A stretch of 64,000 bases of DNA from Parahoeflea alexandrii (GTDB lineage: Bacteria; Pseudomonadota; Alphaproteobacteria; Rhizobiales; Rhizobiaceae): contig NZ_JAPWHB010000006.1 in the NCBI RefSeq assembly GCF_027214025.1, forward strand, positions 62,001 through 126,000, read 5' to 3'. Positions 63,197-64,000 of the stretch are shown here, piece after piece (position 1 is the stretch's first letter; each line of letters opens with the position of its first letter). A model generated the notes under the pieces. That model was not told the origin of the DNA. It searched no databases and saw nothing but the letters and a program-made list of their open reading frames with translations. The translations under genes were made by a program, and so were the position numbers.

Positions 63197-64000
63197 GCGG
63201 CCCGCTCACCGTCATCGACATGCACACCGGCGGCGAGCCGCTCAGGATCATCACCTCCGGCTATCCCGAATTGCCTGCGGGAACGATCCTGCAAAAGCGC
63301 GCCCATGTCCGCGACAATCTCGATCACCTCAGAAAGATTCTGATGTTCGAGCCGCGCGGTCATTTTGACATGTATGGCGCATTGCTGGTCGAGCCGGATT
63401 TGCCCGGCGCCGATCTGGCGGTGCTGTTCATGCACAATGAAGGCTATTCCACCATGTGCGGCCACGCCATCATCGCGCTCGGCCGCTATGCGGTGGATCA
63501 GGGCCTGGTGGAGCCCGACGGCGACCGCGCCACGGTCAACATCGAGTGCCCCTGCGGGCTGGTCCGCGCCGAGGTCGCCATCCGCGACGGCAAGGCCGCC
63601 GATGTCAGCTTCGAAAGCGTGCCCTCCTTCCTGTTTGCCCGCAATCAGACACTTGCGCTTGGCAATTGGGGCAAGATCAGCTTCGACATCGCCTATGGCG
63701 GCGCGTTTTATGCGCTGGCCGATGCCCGCCAGTTCGGTCTCAGGTTCGGCCGCGATCCGGTCGCGGCTTTCGTCGACGCTGCCGATCAGCTGACAAGGGC
63801 GGCTCAGGCGGCAATCCCGCTGAGCCATCCCGGTGCCGAGGATCTGGCCTTCCTCTATGGCTCGATCCTCACCGACGGCAATGATGCCTATTCGGATCGT
63901 CCGACGCGCAATGTCTGCGTCTTCGCCGACCGCCAGGTCGATCGGTCGCCCACCGGCTCCGGCGTCACCGCCCGGCTGGCGGCGATGCAGGCCCGCGGCC
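63193..64000 (+). CDS. Proline racemase family protein, likely trans-3-hydroxy-L-proline dehydratase (3'-truncated by window)
   Basis: 269 codons are visible. The first catalytic residue is Cys in [13 protein letters not shown] near residue 90. The position of the second catalytic cysteine of proline racemase and 4-hydroxyproline epimerase reads [13 protein letters not shown] near 258, so Thr replaces Cys. In this family a Cys/Thr pair marks trans-3-hydroxy-L-proline dehydratases. The conserved start is [16 protein letters not shown] 63193 overlaps the dut stop (ATGA). The C-terminus lies beyond base 64000. Confidence 0.88.
   Translation, partial: MSGPLTVIDMHTGGEPLRIITSGYPELPAGTILQKRAHVRDNLDHLRKILMFEPRGHFDMYGALLVEPDLPGADLAVLFMHNEGYSTMCGHAIIALGRYAVDQGLVEPDGDRATVNIECPCGLVRAEVAIRDGKAADVSFESVPSFLFARNQTLALGNWGKISFDIAYGGAFYALADARQFGLRFGRDPVAAFVDAADQLTRAAQAAIPLSHPGAEDLAFLYGSILTDGNDAYSDRPTRNVCVFADRQVDRSPTGSGVTARLAAMQARG

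Noticed and set aside
1-64000. tRNA, rRNA, CRISPR, insertion sequences, prophage
   Set aside because: No cloverleaf, rRNA segment, spaced direct repeat array, transposase or phage gene was seen by eye; a computed scan could still reveal small RNAs.

Overview
The window is GC-rich chromosomal DNA from an alphaproteobacterium of the Hyphomicrobiales (Rhizobiales). This rests on gene order, not on a database search: metK-trmB, rimP-nusA-ylxR-infB-rbfA-truB-rpsO-pnp, fabA-fabB-fabI facing an Irr-type Fur regulator, dnaA-dnaN-recF-moeB, and rpsT-enoyl-CoA hydratase-mutM-ubiE-ubiB-coaBC are all typical of that order. Genus is uncertain; a Hoeflea-, Rhizobiaceae- or Phyllobacteriaceae-like organism fits. 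No rRNA, tRNA, CRISPR array, insertion sequence or prophage is visible.

Layout. 1-11.8 kb is the core translation and RNA block, with an attenuator-like terminator in the rimP leader. 11.9-21.5 kb is accessory: a sterol-desaturase-family membrane enzyme, an AraC regulator divergent from a secreted YHS protein, a glutathione transferase, an acetyltransferase, a LuxR-type regulator next to a large autotransporter, and a small flavin reductase. 21.5-24.8 kb holds fabA-fabB-fabI and irr. 25-31 kb holds a Tat-exported 5'-nucleotidase-like enzyme, ilvD, an SH3-domain protein and a 2-hydroxyacid dehydrogenase. 31-37 kb is moeB, recF, dnaN, dnaA and rpsT, with an 0.9 kb non-coding stretch between dnaA and rpsT that carries clustered GANTC sites. 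37-44.8 kb is enoyl-CoA hydratase, mutM, ubiE, ubiB, an acetyltransferase, an FKBP, a FitAB-like toxin-antitoxin pair and coaBC.

44.8-61 kb is a mosaic accessory region: an AT-richer orphan gene with a HEPN-like motif, an EgtC-like amidotransferase, an Lrp regulator, pirin, tandem MarR paralogues, an XRE/GNAT/YdcZ operon, a tandem HD-GYP protein, an alcohol dehydrogenase, and an agmatinase/polyamine-binding-protein/metallo-hydrolase cluster facing a LuxR-type regulator. 61-64 kb is prfC, then dut overlapping a proline-racemase-family gene cut by the window edge. In many relatives dut follows coaBC directly, so 44.8-62.7 kb looks like a region where conserved order has been opened.

The candidates most worth follow-up are the toxin-antitoxin pair translationally coupled to the essential coaBC, the HEPN-like orphan, the agmatine module, the tandem MarR pair, the GANTC cluster before dnaA and the rimP attenuator. 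None is proven to be a new system from sequence alone.
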